A stretch of DNA of 64,000 bases from Sphingobium algorifonticola (GCF_004005485.1 NZ_RZUL01000002.1:558001-622000), one strand, 5' to 3'. Positions 40,655 through 49,993 are shown, numbered from the stretch's first letter. The notes: a model not told the origin generated them from the letters alone. A program made the numbers and translations.

Positions 40655-40732
40655 TTCCCCGGCGAAGGCCGGGGCCAGAGCCGTACAGGACTATCCTTCA
40701 GCGCCCTGGACCCCGGCTTTCGCCGGGGAACA
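40655..40732. repeat. palindromic element, family B copy 2
   Basis: Arms TTCCCCGGCGAAGGCCGGGG and ACCCCGGCTTTCGCCGGGGA flank about 35 variable bases in the gap between two convergent GNAT genes. Confidence 0.8.
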
Positions 40733-40747
40733 GCTGAAGGAACATCA

Positions 40748-41329
40748 TCATGCCGCCAGGGGCGGTGCCTCATCGTCGTACAGTTCCAGCGCCACGTCCT
40801 TGCGTGACATGTCGGCATCCTCGTCCATTTCGAACAGTACGCACGGCACGGTCTCGCCGCGCGCCACGCTGTAGCGCGGCACGATCCGGCCGGTCTCGCG
40901 AAAGCCCAGCTTGCGCAGAACGTGGCCCGATGCGCGGTTGTCGGCGAAGTGGCCGGACGCGATTTTCGACAGCCCGGTGGCGCGGGCAATCTGCATCACG
41001 GCCCGCCCCGCCTCCGTCGCGAAGCCAAGGCCCCAATAAGGGCGCGCGATCCAGTAGCCCAATTCCAGCGTACCGGCTTCCGCCCCCCCATGGATACCGC
41101 ATACGCCGATGAGCCGCGGCGCACCCTTGGTACGCGCGAAGATCAGGAAATTGGGCAGGTGTGCGTCTTGCGTCCGCGACAGAAACGCCTCTGCGTCGGC
41201 AAGACGATAGGGCGCGGGCGGATGTTCCAGATTGCGCAGCACCGCCGGGTCGTTGATGGCCTGCGCCAGGGCGGGCGCATCCTCCATCCAGCCGGGCCGC
41301 AGCAGCAAGCGATCGGTACGCGCAAACAT
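40748..41329 (-). CDS. GNAT family N-acetyltransferase
   Basis: A 193-residue RimJ/RimL-like acetyltransferase with RTDRLLLRPGWMEDAPALAQ at the start, LGYWIARPYWGLGFATEAGR as acetyl-CoA loop and SGHFADNRASGHVLRKLGF in the motif-B region. The extra 30 residues at the C terminus, with CVLFEMDEDADMSRKD, are acidic. Substrate unknown. A weak EcfG-like element lies about 110 bases upstream. Confidence 0.83.
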   Translation of the reverse strand: MFARTDRLLLRPGWMEDAPALAQAINDPAVLRNLEHPPAPYRLADAEAFLSRTQDAHLPNFLIFARTKGAPRLIGVCGIHGGAEAGTLELGYWIARPYWGLGFATEAGRAVMQIARATGLSKIASGHFADNRASGHVLRKLGFRETGRIVPRYSVARGETVPCVLFEMDEDADMSRKDVALELYDDEAPPLAA

Positions 41330-41437
41330 GGGGTAATCCTCTCTCGTCTTCTATGTCACCGGCCCCAACGCCTTTGCCGCTAGAGGCATTGCGTTACGGC
41401 TTGGCGACAGCCTCTTCTCGGAAAGGCCTGCCCGTGT

Positions 41438-41462
41438 GACGCATGGGACGAGCCGTTGTTCC
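41438..41462 (-). promoter_or_regulatory. weak EcfG-like promoter candidate
   Basis: Minus-strand GGAAC (41462-41458) is followed after 16 bases by CGTC (41441-41438), one base from the EcfG consensus, about 110 bases before the GNAT gene. A chance match is quite possible. Confidence 0.3.
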
Positions 41463-41521
41463 GCGAAAATCTGCGAGGGAAAAGAAAAGGATAGGCCCTG
41501 AAACATGCCAGACATGAAAAT

Positions 41522-41547
41522 GGGGCGCTACCCTTTCGGGGCGCCCC
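41522..41547 (-). terminator. hairpin after rplU-rpmA
   Basis: GGGGCGC (41522-41528) pairs with GCGCCCC (41541-41547) across a 12-base loop, with short T runs on both sides, so it can end transcription of rpmA about 90 bases after its stop. Confidence 0.5.
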
Positions 41548-41636
41548 GTTTTCCCTCAACCCGATGGTCTTTCGCGCTTGCGAAAAACCCTCTTCGGGGC
41601 GCCCAAGCGGACGACCCCGTGTCAGGAGGTTGTCTG

Positions 41637-41906
41637 TTATTCTGCGGCTTCCGCCATCATGTCGACCGACACATATTTGCGGCCGAGCTTGCCATCGTGG
41701 AATACCACGCGGCCTTCGGTCAGCGCGAACAGCGTGTGGTCCTTGCCGATGCCAACGTTGCGGCCCGGATAGACGCGGGTGCCGCGCTGGCGAATGATGA
41801 TGTTGCCGCCGATGACTTCCTGGCCACCGAACTTCTTCACGCCAAGGCGACGGCCAGCGGAGTCGCGACCGTTGCGCGAAGAACCGCCTGCTTTCTTATG
41901 TGCCAT
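41637..41906 (-). CDS. rpmA: 50S ribosomal protein L27
   Basis: The 89-residue protein begins [20 protein letters not shown] and contains [20 protein letters not shown], both hallmarks of L27, whose N terminus reaches the peptidyl transferase centre. It follows rplU by 31 bases on the same strand. Confidence 0.98.
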   Translation of the reverse strand: MAHKKAGGSSRNGRDSAGRRLGVKKFGGQEVIGGNIIIRQRGTRVYPGRNVGIGKDHTLFALTEGRVVFHDGKLGRKYVSVDMMAEAAE

Positions 41907-41937
41907 TGTCTAAACTCCTCGAATTGCGTTCAGGCGC

Positions 41938-42306
41938 TCAGGCTTCTGCAGCCGCTGCGTCTTCGGTCTTGGCGGCGGCTTTCTTGGGCGCGGCCTTCTT
42001 CTTCTCTTCGCCGCCGATCGCGACGATGCGCAGGATCGTGTGGCGCTGGCGATGGCCGTTCTTGCGGCGATAATTGTGGCGGCGGCGCTTCTTGAAGACG
42101 ATGACCTTCTCGCCCTTCGCCTGCGCGATGATTTCCGCAGAGACGGTCAGTCCCTTGGTGTCCTTCAAGTCGCTGCCTTCACCGGCGAGCAGGACGTCAT
42201 CCAGGGTGATCGTGTCACCGGCTTCGCCAGCGATCTTTTCGATCACGATCTTGTCTCCAGCGGCAACGCGATACTGCTTGCCGCCCGTGCGCACGACTGC
42301 GAACAT
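41938..42306 (-). CDS. rplU: 50S ribosomal protein L21
   Basis: The 122-residue protein has [20 protein letters not shown] and [20 protein letters not shown], typical of L21. The last 23 residues are a Lys/Ala-rich tail ([19 protein letters not shown]) longer than in E. coli, common in alphaproteobacteria. It heads rplU-rpmA. Confidence 0.97.
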   Translation of the reverse strand: MFAVVRTGGKQYRVAAGDKIVIEKIAGEAGDTITLDDVLLAGEGSDLKDTKGLTVSAEIIAQAKGEKVIVFKKRRRHNYRRKNGHRQRHTILRIVAIGGEEKKKAAPKKAAAKTEDAAAAEA

Positions 42307-42471
42307 GGCTTTTCTCTTCTAATCCAAACTGCGTGACGCGGAAACAAGAGGCATGGCCCCGACAGACCCCGCGCGGGAAAGTGGCCCGTTATTGGATTGA
42401 GTCTGTTCTGTCAACCGGCTTGGCCCGCCAGGCTCCCCTTTTTGGCGAGCAGAAAGGACCGCTATCGGGCG

Positions 42472-43407
42472 CTATCGCAACAGGAACAGGACGGCCGCGA
42501 TGGTCCCGACTGAAAGCAAAGTCGTCAGCATGATCGTGCCCGATGTGACCCTGCCGTCGCGGGCGTAGAACTCCGCGATCATGAACGGCCCGGTGCCGGT
42601 CGGCAGCGCCGCGATGGCAATGGCCGTCACCGCAATGTCGTTGGGCAGCGCCAATAGCCGCCAGGCCAGAAACGCGGTGATCGCCGGGTGAACGATCAGC
42701 TTGATGCACGACAGCAGCCAGACCGCCGGGCTGACCACCGCTGCGACGAGCGGGCGCTGGCTGAGGAACAGGCCGACCGCGACCAGCGCAACCGGGCTCG
42801 CGGTGCCGCCCAGCAATTCCAGAAACTGCTTGACCGGTGCGGCGAGCGGCCACCCCGTCAGCCACCAGAGCAATCCTGCCAGCGGCGAGACGATGACCGG
42901 ATTGCGCGCCATGCCGGTCAGGATGCGCCATGCGGCACGTGCCATGCCGTTGCCCTGCGCCCGGTCCGCCTCGATCAGCATGACGCCCGCGGCGAACAGA
43001 GCGGTCAGCGTCACCGTGCCCGCCACCACCACATGCGGCCTTGCCGCCGGGCCGAGTGCCAGCGTCAGCATCGGCAGGCCAATGAAGACGGCATTGCTGT
43101 AGCTGGCGTTCATGCCGTCTATCGCGACGTCGCCAAGGCGCAACCCGCGCATTTTGCCGACGACCAGCCCGAGTGCGAACACGGCGAAACTGCCCCCCAG
43201 CGATGCGATGGCGAAGCCGGGATGCCACATCTGATTCCAGTCCGTCGTGCCGACGACGTCGAACAGCAGGCAGGGCAGCGCGATCCATATGACGAACCGA
43301 TTGAGCAGGCTTGCGGCGTCACTGCCGATGATCCCTACCTTGCTCGCGCCAAAGCCCGACAGAACGATCAGAAACACCGGCAAAATGGCAAGAAGGCTGG
43401 ACAGCAT
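42472..43407 (-). CDS. AEC family transporter
   Basis: A 311-residue membrane protein of about ten helices. Motifs of the auxin efflux carrier family are present: VFLIVLSGFGASKVGI at the start, NASYSNAVFIGLPML in the first half and ALPTGTGPFMIAEFYARDG near the end. Members export organic anions. AGGGG lies just before the ATG at 43407; 19 more codons are open upstream. The cargo is unknown. Confidence 0.85.
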   Translation of the reverse strand: MLSSLLAILPVFLIVLSGFGASKVGIIGSDAASLLNRFVIWIALPCLLFDVVGTTDWNQMWHPGFAIASLGGSFAVFALGLVVGKMRGLRLGDVAIDGMNASYSNAVFIGLPMLTLALGPAARPHVVVAGTVTLTALFAAGVMLIEADRAQGNGMARAAWRILTGMARNPVIVSPLAGLLWWLTGWPLAAPVKQFLELLGGTASPVALVAVGLFLSQRPLVAAVVSPAVWLLSCIKLIVHPAITAFLAWRLLALPNDIAVTAIAIAALPTGTGPFMIAEFYARDGRVTSGTIMLTTLLSVGTIAAVLFLLR

Positions 43408-43499
43408 GCCCCTGCCGATAAGGCGTTTCACCCGCGCTGCCAATGGCGGCAGGCTGGCCGCCATTGCATCGACGGCGGGCGCGCCCTAGATGCAGCGCG

Positions 43500-44027
43500 A
43501 TGATCTTGCGTCCGCTCCTTTCCTCGCTCGCGCTTCTGCTATCGGGCTGTGCAGCGGGCGTGGCCGATACCAATCCCTATCCCTCGCTGGCGCGCCGCCC
43601 GGTCGAAACGCGCGACTATGCAACGCCGGAGCCTTCGCCAACGCTTGTCCCATCACCGGCGGATGTGGCGGCCGATGCCGATGCGGCACGGTTCGCGCAG
43701 CAGGCCGACGCCGGAGCGATGATGTTCGACAAGGCCTATGGCGAGGCGGAGCGGCTTACGCGGACCGCCAGCGGTGCTGCCGTGTCGAGCGAGCCGTGGG
43801 TCGCGGCACAGGCGGCGATCAGCGGTCTGGAAGCGGCACGGAACGACAGCGTGTCGGCGCTCGCCGCGCTCGACACGCTGTATACCGCGCGGGCCAGCGC
43901 TATTGCCGACGGGACGCAGAGCGGTGACCTCACCCCGCTGGAGACCGCCCGCACCCGCGCGCTCGCGGCTGTCGATTCGCAGAACGACCGTATCGATGCG
44001 CTGAAGGCCATGCTCGCCCAGCCTTGA
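43500..44027 (+). CDS. lipoprotein of unknown function
   Basis: The 175-residue product has a lipoprotein signal (SSLALLLSGC, lipid Cys about 17), a proline-rich spacer (RRPVETRDYATPEPSP) and a helical, Ala-rich rest with likely coiled coil (ERLTRTASGAAVSSEPWVAA, ALDTLYTARASAIADG). No family is recognised. It may be an outer membrane-anchored spacer protein. It is divergent from the AEC transporter gene, whose open frame begins close by. Confidence 0.72.
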   Translation: MILRPLLSSLALLLSGCAAGVADTNPYPSLARRPVETRDYATPEPSPTLVPSPADVAADADAARFAQQADAGAMMFDKAYGEAERLTRTASGAAVSSEPWVAAQAAISGLEAARNDSVSALAALDTLYTARASAIADGTQSGDLTPLETARTRALAAVDSQNDRIDALKAMLAQP

Positions 44028-44034
44028 GCCCTTA

Positions 44035-44116
44035 CTGTTCCCCTGCGAAAGCAGGGGTCCAGTAATCGAGGTGCTATCGCTTGTGGCCCTGGCCCCCTGC
44101 TTTCGCAGGGGAACAG
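44035..44116. repeat. palindromic element, family B copy 3
   Basis: CTGTTCCCCTGCGAAAGCAG and CTGCTTTCGCAGGGGAACAG are perfect complements over 20 bases, with about 40 bases between. A diverged half of family A (TTTGACAAGCTCAGG) follows near 44130. Confidence 0.85.
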
Positions 44117-44171
44117 AAAGAAACGTCCTTTGACAAGCTCAGGATGCGCGGCTTATTTTCGTCCCGTATTT

Positions 44172-44732
44172 CTACAGGTCCCTGACGGCACCTTTGTGCG
44201 CGCGGGCGTTGTGGACATAGTGCTCGACACCCTCACGCATTCCCACCACCGCAGCGTCGGTCAGGTCGCGCATATATTTGGCGGGGCGTCCGCTCCATAG
44301 CTGGCGGTGCGGGACGCATTTCCCCGGCGTCAGCATCGCGCCGGCGGCCAGCATAGCGTCGCCCTCGATCACGCAGCCGTCCATCACGATCGCGCCCAGC
44401 CCCACGAAGGCGCGGTCCAGCAGGGTGCAGCCGTGCAGCATCGCCATATGGCCCACCAGCACATCCGCGCCGATGATCGTCGGATAGCCGCCAGCCCCAT
44501 CCTTGTCCGAATCGCAATGGATGACGGTGCCGTCCTGGATGTTGGTCCGCGCGCCGATCACGATGCGGTTCACGTCGCCGCGCACCACGCAATTGTACCA
44601 GATACTGGCATCCGGCCCGATTTCGACATCGCCGATGATGCGGCATCCCGGCGCGATGAAGGCACTGGGGTGAATGCGCGGGGCAATACCGGCCAGCGGC
44701 ACGATGCTGGCGCCCGGATAATCTTCGTGCAT
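44172..44732 (-). CDS. gamma-carbonic anhydrase-like hexapeptide protein
   Basis: The 186-residue protein is a left-handed beta-helix with hexapeptide repeats (IIGDVEIGPDASIWYN, VIGARTNIQDGTVIHCDSDK, VGHMAMLHGCTLLD). Metal-ligand histidines of the gamma-carbonic anhydrase family fall in VIHCD and VGHMAMLH. It may hydrate CO2 or be an inactive YrdA/PaaY-type relative. The ATG overlaps the stop of the GNAT gene upstream by one base, giving hemB-GNAT-this gene as one unit. Confidence 0.85.
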   Translation of the reverse strand: MHEDYPGASIVPLAGIAPRIHPSAFIAPGCRIIGDVEIGPDASIWYNCVVRGDVNRIVIGARTNIQDGTVIHCDSDKDGAGGYPTIIGADVLVGHMAMLHGCTLLDRAFVGLGAIVMDGCVIEGDAMLAAGAMLTPGKCVPHRQLWSGRPAKYMRDLTDAAVVGMREGVEHYVHNARAHKGAVRDL

Positions 44733-45292
44733 CAGGCTTCCGGCACGGCCGACGGCCGGTTCAGGCTGTAGGTCACATGCGCGCGAAGCGGATCGCCGGG
44801 CGGCATGGCGGGATGCTGGAAATCCAGCTTGCGGTGGCGCACCATGCCCAGCCGCAGCATCAGCGCCTGGCTGCGCTGGTTGGCGGGCGCGGTGATCGCC
44901 CAGATCGAATCGACTTTCAGATTGGCCCACACCCAGTCGATGACCGCCTGCGCCGCCTCGCTTGCATAGCCCGCGCCCCACCAGGCGCGCGCCATCCGCC
45001 AGCCGATTTCGAGCTGCCCGTCGATCGACGTGCCGATCGCGCCGGGCTTCACGCCGCAAAAGCCCATCAGCGCGCCCGTCTCCTTATGCTCCATCGCCCA
45101 GAAGCAATAGCCAAGCTGCGCCTGCATCGCCTGCATCCGGCTGACCACCAGTTCGGTTTCCGCCAGCGTCATCGGTTCGCCCAGATACTCCATCACCTGC
45201 GGGTCGCTGCATATCTCCTGAAAAGGGGCGGCATCGGCCTGCCGCCATCCGCGCAGCAGCAGCCGTGGCGTTTCTATCACGACGTCAGCCAT
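44732..45292 (-). CDS. GNAT family N-acetyltransferase (RimJ/RimL type)
   Basis: A 186-residue acetyltransferase starting VIETPRLLLRGWRQADAAPF, with EIGWRMARAWWGAGYASEAA as the acetyl-CoA loop and APANQRSQALMLRLGM. It overlaps hemB by eight bases and the carbonic anhydrase-like gene by one, so it is translated within that operon. Substrate unknown. Confidence 0.86.
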   Translation of the reverse strand: MADVVIETPRLLLRGWRQADAAPFQEICSDPQVMEYLGEPMTLAETELVVSRMQAMQAQLGYCFWAMEHKETGALMGFCGVKPGAIGTSIDGQLEIGWRMARAWWGAGYASEAAQAVIDWVWANLKVDSIWAITAPANQRSQALMLRLGMVRHRKLDFQHPAMPPGDPLRAHVTYSLNRPSAVPEA

Positions 45293-46280
45293 GGAGCAGC
45301 CGTGCGGCAAGCGGGGCGTGATAGGTCAGGACGCCGGTGCAGCCGGCCCGCTTGAAGCTCATCAGCGTTTCGAGGACCAGCGCATGGCGGTCGCCTGCGC
45401 CTGCCGCCGCTGCCGCCTCGATCATCGCATATTCGCCCGACACCTGATAGGCAAAGACCGGCACGGCAAAGGCGTCCTTCACCCGTGCCACGATGTCGAG
45501 ATAGGGCAGGCCGGGCTTGACCATCACGCTGTCGGCCCCTTCCTCCAGGTCCAGCGCGACTTCGCGCAACGCTTCCTCGCCATTGGCCGGATCCATCTGA
45601 TAGCTTTTCTTGTCGCCTTTCAGCAGCCCGCCGGAGCCCACGGCGTCGCGGAAGGGACCGTAAAAGGCGCTCGCATATTTGGCGGCATAGGCCATGATCT
45701 GCACATTGGGATGGCCCGTTTCCTCTAGCGCCTCGCGGATTGCCCCGACGCGCCCGTCCATCATGTCGCTGGGCGCGATGATGTCCGCGCCCGCCGCCGC
45801 CTGGTTCAGCGCCTGGCCGATCAGCACGTCGATCGTAGCGTCGTTCAGCACATAGCCGTGCCCGTCGAGCAGCCCGTCCTGTCCGTGCGCGGTATAGGGG
45901 TCGAGCGCCACGTCGGTCAGCACGCCCACTTCAGGGACGGCATCCTTGATCGCACGAATCGCCCGGCACATCAGATTGTCGGGATTGAGCGCCTCCGCCC
46001 CGTCGTCGCTGCGCCGGTCAGGCTGCGTATTGGGGAATAGGGCGATGCAGGGAATGCCGAGATCGCGGGCGAGCTTCGCCTGCGTGACGATCCCGTCGAC
46101 CGACCAGCGCGAGACGCCCGGCAGGCTGCCGACCGGTTCCTCCACGCCGCTGCCGTCGGTCACGAACAGCGGCCAGATGAGGTCGGCCGGGCTGATGCGA
46201 TGTTCGGCATGCAAGGCGCGCGACCACGCTGCGGCGCGGGTACGGCGCAGGCGAAGCGCGGGATAGGGGGCATAGGACAT
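45285..46280 (-). CDS. hemB: delta-aminolevulinic acid dehydratase (porphobilinogen synthase)
   Basis: The 331-residue enzyme joins two 5-aminolevulinates to porphobilinogen in haem synthesis. Signatures: RLRRTRAAAWSRALHAEH, LFPNTQPDRRSDDG, DVALDPYTAHGQDG, APSDMMDGRVGAIREAL, MAYAAKYASAFYGPFRDAVG and the Schiff-base Lys in SVMVKPGLPYLDI. The metal loop DPYTAHGQDG lacks the three cysteines of zinc-dependent forms, so it is the magnesium type usual in alphaproteobacteria. Confidence 0.96.
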   Translation of the reverse strand: MSYAPYPALRLRRTRAAAWSRALHAEHRISPADLIWPLFVTDGSGVEEPVGSLPGVSRWSVDGIVTQAKLARDLGIPCIALFPNTQPDRRSDDGAEALNPDNLMCRAIRAIKDAVPEVGVLTDVALDPYTAHGQDGLLDGHGYVLNDATIDVLIGQALNQAAAGADIIAPSDMMDGRVGAIREALEETGHPNVQIMAYAAKYASAFYGPFRDAVGSGGLLKGDKKSYQMDPANGEEALREVALDLEEGADSVMVKPGLPYLDIVARVKDAFAVPVFAYQVSGEYAMIEAAAAAGAGDRHALVLETLMSFKRAGCTGVLTYHAPLAARLLHG

Positions 46281-46357
46281 GGGGGGACGTTTAGGCGGCA
46301 ATGCCGCGCGCCGCAACGCCTCTCACATCCTTCCGGGCCGCTTTCGTGCCGAACGCT

Positions 46358-46594
46358 TCAGTGAAGCCCGCGCTCCAGCAGCCGCGCCAGCGTTTCCAGG
46401 TCCCGCGCCCCGATTTCGGTGCCGAAATGCCGTCCGTCGATCAAAACCGGCTGCTCGAACCGGGCATAGGCGGCAAAGCGTTCCTCCGGCGACATGCCCG
46501 CGAACAGCGCCACGCAACCGCGAAAGGTGCAACGAAAACCCGGCTCGCGATTGCCCGGAAAAAACCTGACCGTCGTATCCCACGCAATACTCAT
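46358..46594 (-). CDS. small conserved-looking protein of unknown function
   Basis: A 78-residue protein reading RFFPGNREPGFRCTFRGCVA and FEQPVLIDGRHFGTEIGARD, ending in LARLLERGLH. Charged throughout, no signal or membrane segment. I do not recognise the family. It lies upstream of hemB on the same strand with a 77-base gap and could be its partner. A longer frame upstream enters a family C repeat, so the ATG at 46594 is preferred. Confidence 0.5.
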   Translation of the reverse strand: MSIAWDTTVRFFPGNREPGFRCTFRGCVALFAGMSPEERFAAYARFEQPVLIDGRHFGTEIGARDLETLARLLERGLH

Positions 46595-46666
46595 GTCCCG
46601 CCCCCGGATTGCCCTACGGCATTGGGCCATAATTGGCCGGGCGATGCAAGGGGGGTGGTGCTTCAA

Positions 46667-46788
46667 TCCTCCGCTGCAAGGGGAGGGGGACCGCCCGCGT
46701 AGCGGGTGGTGGAGGGGTATCACCCTATCGATAGCGGGACCCCCCTCCGTCAGGCTTCGCCTGCCACCTCCCCTTTCAGGGGAGGGTC
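46667..46788. repeat. long palindromic element, family C copy 1
   Basis: CCTCCGCTGCAAGGGGAGGG opens the element and CACCTCCCCTTTCAGGGGAG closes it; inside are GGACCGCCCGCGTAGCGGGT and CCTCCGTCAGGCTTCGCCTG. It sits between the 78-residue gene and putA. The second copy is at 50650-50765. Confidence 0.8.
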
Positions 46789-46804
46789 ATGATAAGGGCA
46801 AGAC

Positions 46805-49800
46805 TCACCCCTCATCCTCAAGGCTCAGCAGGCTGGCATTGCCGCCCGCCGATGTGGTGTCGGTCGATGTCACCCGCTCGGCACAGAAGCGGTGGAGATA
46901 ATGCGGCCCACCTGCCTTGGGGCCGGTGCCTGAGAGGCCTTCGCCGCCGAACGGCTGCGATCCGACGACCGCGCCGATCATCGACCGGTTGACATACAGG
47001 TTGCCGACCGCCGCCAGCCCCTCCACGGTGGCTGCGGTCCGCGCGATGCGGCTGTGCAGGCCCATGGTGAGACCGAAGCCTTTCGCGTTGATCGCCGCGA
47101 TCACCGTGTCGAGCGTCCCGGCGCGCCAGGTGGCGACATGCACGATCGGACCGAAGATTTCGCGGTCGAGCTGGGCGGGATCGTCCAGCCGTATCAATGT
47201 CGGCGGCACGAACAGCCCTTTTTTCGGCACGGCGACCGAATGGACGATCTGCGCCTGATGCGCCTTGCGATGGGCCATCAGCCGGTCATAGGCCGCCTTG
47301 TCGATCACCGGGCCGATGTCTGTGCGGCTGTCGGTCGGGTCGCCGATCACCAGCGCATCCATCGCGCCTTTCAGCATGTGTAGCGTGCGATCCAGCACCT
47401 CCTCCTGCACCAGCAGCAGGCGCAGCGCGGAACAGCGTTGCCCGGCCGATTGGAAGCCGGAAATCACGATGTCGCGGACCACCTGCTCGGGCAGCGCAGT
47501 TGAATCGACGATCATGCAGTTGATGCCGCCGGTTTCCGCAATCAATGGTACTATGGGGCGCTGTTCCGGCCCTTCGAGCAGGGCGCGGGCAATCGCCTTG
47601 GCCGCCGCGACCGATCCGGTGAAGGCGACGCCTGCGATGCGTGGATCGGCGGTAAGCGCCTTGCCCATATCCGCACCGCCGGTTGCCAATATCAGCGCAT
47701 CCTGCGGCACGCCTGCCTCATGCGCCAGCGCGACCGCAGCGGCGGCTATGCGCGGTGTCTGCGGCGCGGGCTTGGCGACGACGGCATTGCCCGCGACCAG
47801 CGCGGCGGCGACCTGGCCGATGAAGATCGCGAGCGGGAAGTTCCACGGCGCGATACACAGCCACACGCCGCGCCCTTCCATGCGCAGCACGTTGCGCTCG
47901 CCCGTCGGCCCCGGCAGCGTGACGGGAGCCAGCCCGGTGCGCGCCTGCGCGGCATAATAGCGGCAGAAGTCGACGGCCTCGCGCACTTCGGCAAGGGCAT
48001 CGGGGATCGTCTTGAACGCTTCCTGACAGGCGATTGCCATCAGGTCGGCACGACGCGCCTCCATCAGATCGGCCAGGCGGTCGAGGCAGGCGGCGCGCGC
48101 GTCGAGCGGGGTGGCCGCCCATGCGGGGAAGGCGGCGTGAGCGCGGTTGAGGGCGGATTGGGCGATGTTTCCAATGTCTAAATCCGTTCGGGCTGAGCTT
48201 GTCGAAGCCTCTCCCTGAACGGGGTGAAGGGACTTCGCCTGCGGCTCAGTCTGACCCTTCGACAGGCTCAGGGCGAACGGATGTGAAATATCCCCCCGAA
48301 CCTCCCCCATCACCTCTGCCAGCACATCCCGGTCGTCCAGGTCCACGCCCGCGCTGTTCGCCCGTTCCGGCATGAACAGGTCGCGGGGCAGGGGTATGGC
48401 GGGATGCGGCGCGCCACCCGCGCGCGCGACCTTCTCCACCGGATCGGCGAGCAGTTCCTCTTCCGACGTATCGGCATCGGCCAACTGATGCACGAAGCTG
48501 GAGTTTGCGCCATTTTCCAGCAGGCGGCGGACCAGATAGGCCAGCAGATCCTGATGCCCGCCCACCGGCGCGTAGATGCGGCAGTGATAGCCGTCCTTGC
48601 GCACCAGCCGTTCGTACAGCCCTTCGCCCATGCCGTGCAGCCGCTGGAACTCGAAATCCCGACGGCTGCCGGCCCATTGCAGGATGGTCGCGACGGTCAG
48701 CGCATTGTGGCTGGCAAAGGCGGGATAGAGGTGGCTGGCCTCCAGCATGTCGCGCGCGCAGGCCAGATAGGACGTATCCGTCGCCGCCTTGCGCGTGAAC
48801 AGCGGATAACCCGACAAACCCCGTTCTTGCGTATATTTGATCTCGCTGTCCCAATAGGCGCCTTTGACGAGGCGCACCGCAAGCCGCGTGCCGCGATCGC
48901 GCGCCACTGCATTGGCCCAGCCGACGACGGCGCGGGCGCGCTTGCTGTACGCCTGCACCGCCATGCCGAACCCGTCCCAGCCGCGCAGATCGGGATGCCG
49001 CGCCACGGCCTCTATGATGTCGAGCGACATGACCAGCCGCTGCGATTCCTCCGCGTCCACCGTCAGCGCCACATTGCTGGCGGCCGCCTGCTGCGCCAGC
49101 GTCAGCAGCATTTCGGTGAGGTCGGGTACGCAGCGCCAGGACTGGCTCGCCTCATAGCGCGGATGCAGCGCCGAAAGCTTGATCGAGACGCTGTGGCCTT
49201 TCTCCCCCTGCGCCGCGACCTGCCGGATCGCAGCGCCATAGCTATCGAAATAGCGGGCGGCGTCCTCATACGTGCGCGCGCCTTCGCCCAGCATGTCGAA
49301 ACTGGCGGTGAAACCGCGATGCTGGCGCTTGTCCATCCGCCGGATCGCTTCCTCGATCGTGCGGCCCATCACGAACACTTCGCCCATCAGGCGCATGGCT
49401 GCGCCCACCGCCGTCCGCACGAACGGTTCACCTGCCCGCCCGATCAGCTTGCGCAGGACACCTGCGGTGCTGTCCTCCTTCACCATCGCGCGGCCGAGCA
49501 CCAGACCCCATGTGGCACTGTTGACGAGGCCGCTGTGCGATTTGCCGCTGTGCGCCCGCCAGTCCCCTTCACCGATCTTGTCGGCGATCAACTGGTCGGC
49601 GGTGTCCTGATCGGGCACGCGCAGAAAGGCTTCCGCGAGGCTCAGCAACGCGACGCCTTCGGCGGTGTTCATCCGATATTCCTGAAGGAACTGGTTGACC
49701 CAGCCGTCGCTTTGCGCCGCGCGCAGATCGGTCAGCAAGGCGCGCGCCTGTGCGATGGCGGCATCGCGCTCTGCCCGGTTCTGCCGCGCCCGGTCCACCA

Positions 49801-49915
49801 GCGGGCGCAGCACATCAGGTTCGGCGCCACGATGATCGTGCGGAAGGCGTCGGCGAAATGCGTCGGCGGGGGCATCGGGGGATGGGAAAGGCGCGGGCAG
49901 GGGGCCGGTGGTCAT
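46805..49915 (-). CDS. putA: bifunctional proline dehydrogenase / P5C dehydrogenase
   Basis: The 1036-residue enzyme oxidises proline to glutamate. The FAD-dependent proline dehydrogenase half covers about residues 60-520 (SVSIKLSALHPRYE, VDAEESQRL, AVRLVKGAYWDSEIK, FQRLHGMGE). The NAD-dependent aldehyde dehydrogenase half runs from about 575 (APWNFPLAIFIGQ, VAFTGS, catalytic Glu in IAETGGINC, catalytic Cys in SAGQRCSALR). Residues about 545-578 translate a family A repeat inserted in frame in the linker. No N-terminal DNA-binding domain is present, so it is the non-regulatory type. The ATG at 49915 is used. Confidence 0.94.
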   Translation of the reverse strand: MTTGPLPAPFPSPDAPADAFRRRLPHDHRGAEPDVLRPLVDRARQNRAERDAAIAQARALLTDLRAAQSDGWVNQFLQEYRMNTAEGVALLSLAEAFLRVPDQDTADQLIADKIGEGDWRAHSGKSHSGLVNSATWGLVLGRAMVKEDSTAGVLRKLIGRAGEPFVRTAVGAAMRLMGEVFVMGRTIEEAIRRMDKRQHRGFTASFDMLGEGARTYEDAARYFDSYGAAIRQVAAQGEKGHSVSIKLSALHPRYEASQSWRCVPDLTEMLLTLAQQAAASNVALTVDAEESQRLVMSLDIIEAVARHPDLRGWDGFGMAVQAYSKRARAVVGWANAVARDRGTRLAVRLVKGAYWDSEIKYTQERGLSGYPLFTRKAATDTSYLACARDMLEASHLYPAFASHNALTVATILQWAGSRRDFEFQRLHGMGEGLYERLVRKDGYHCRIYAPVGGHQDLLAYLVRRLLENGANSSFVHQLADADTSEEELLADPVEKVARAGGAPHPAIPLPRDLFMPERANSAGVDLDDRDVLAEVMGEVRGDISHPFALSLSKGQTEPQAKSLHPVQGEASTSSARTDLDIGNIAQSALNRAHAAFPAWAATPLDARAACLDRLADLMEARRADLMAIACQEAFKTIPDALAEVREAVDFCRYYAAQARTGLAPVTLPGPTGERNVLRMEGRGVWLCIAPWNFPLAIFIGQVAAALVAGNAVVAKPAPQTPRIAAAAVALAHEAGVPQDALILATGGADMGKALTADPRIAGVAFTGSVAAAKAIARALLEGPEQRPIVPLIAETGGINCMIVDSTALPEQVVRDIVISGFQSAGQRCSALRLLLVQEEVLDRTLHMLKGAMDALVIGDPTDSRTDIGPVIDKAAYDRLMAHRKAHQAQIVHSVAVPKKGLFVPPTLIRLDDPAQLDREIFGPIVHVATWRAGTLDTVIAAINAKGFGLTMGLHSRIARTAATVEGLAAVGNLYVNRSMIGAVVGSQPFGGEGLSGTGPKAGGPHYLHRFCAERVTSTDTTSAGGNASLLSLEDEG
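48184..48280. repeat. REP-like palindromic element, family A copy 6, inside putA
   Basis: TCCGTTCGGGCTGAGCTTGT opens and GACAGGCTCAGGGCGAACGG closes this 97-base element. On the minus strand it is read in frame within putA as HPFALSLSKGQTEPQAKSL and EASTSSARTD without a stop. All other copies in the window are intergenic. Confidence 0.9.
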
Positions 49916-49993
49916 CGTGCGAAAGCTCCAGAACGCGGTCGTCAGACGCTGATGGAATGTTACCGCGTATCGAAACTTTATTACACGCATAGC

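Larger units (their letters stand above)
41330..41636. other. intergenic region between a GNAT gene and rpmA
   Basis: The 307 bases contain no convincing gene. A hairpin terminator lies at 41522-41547 and a weak EcfG-like element at 41438-41462 on the minus strand. The sequence GGGGCGCC recurs three times between 41520 and 41610. Confidence 0.5.
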
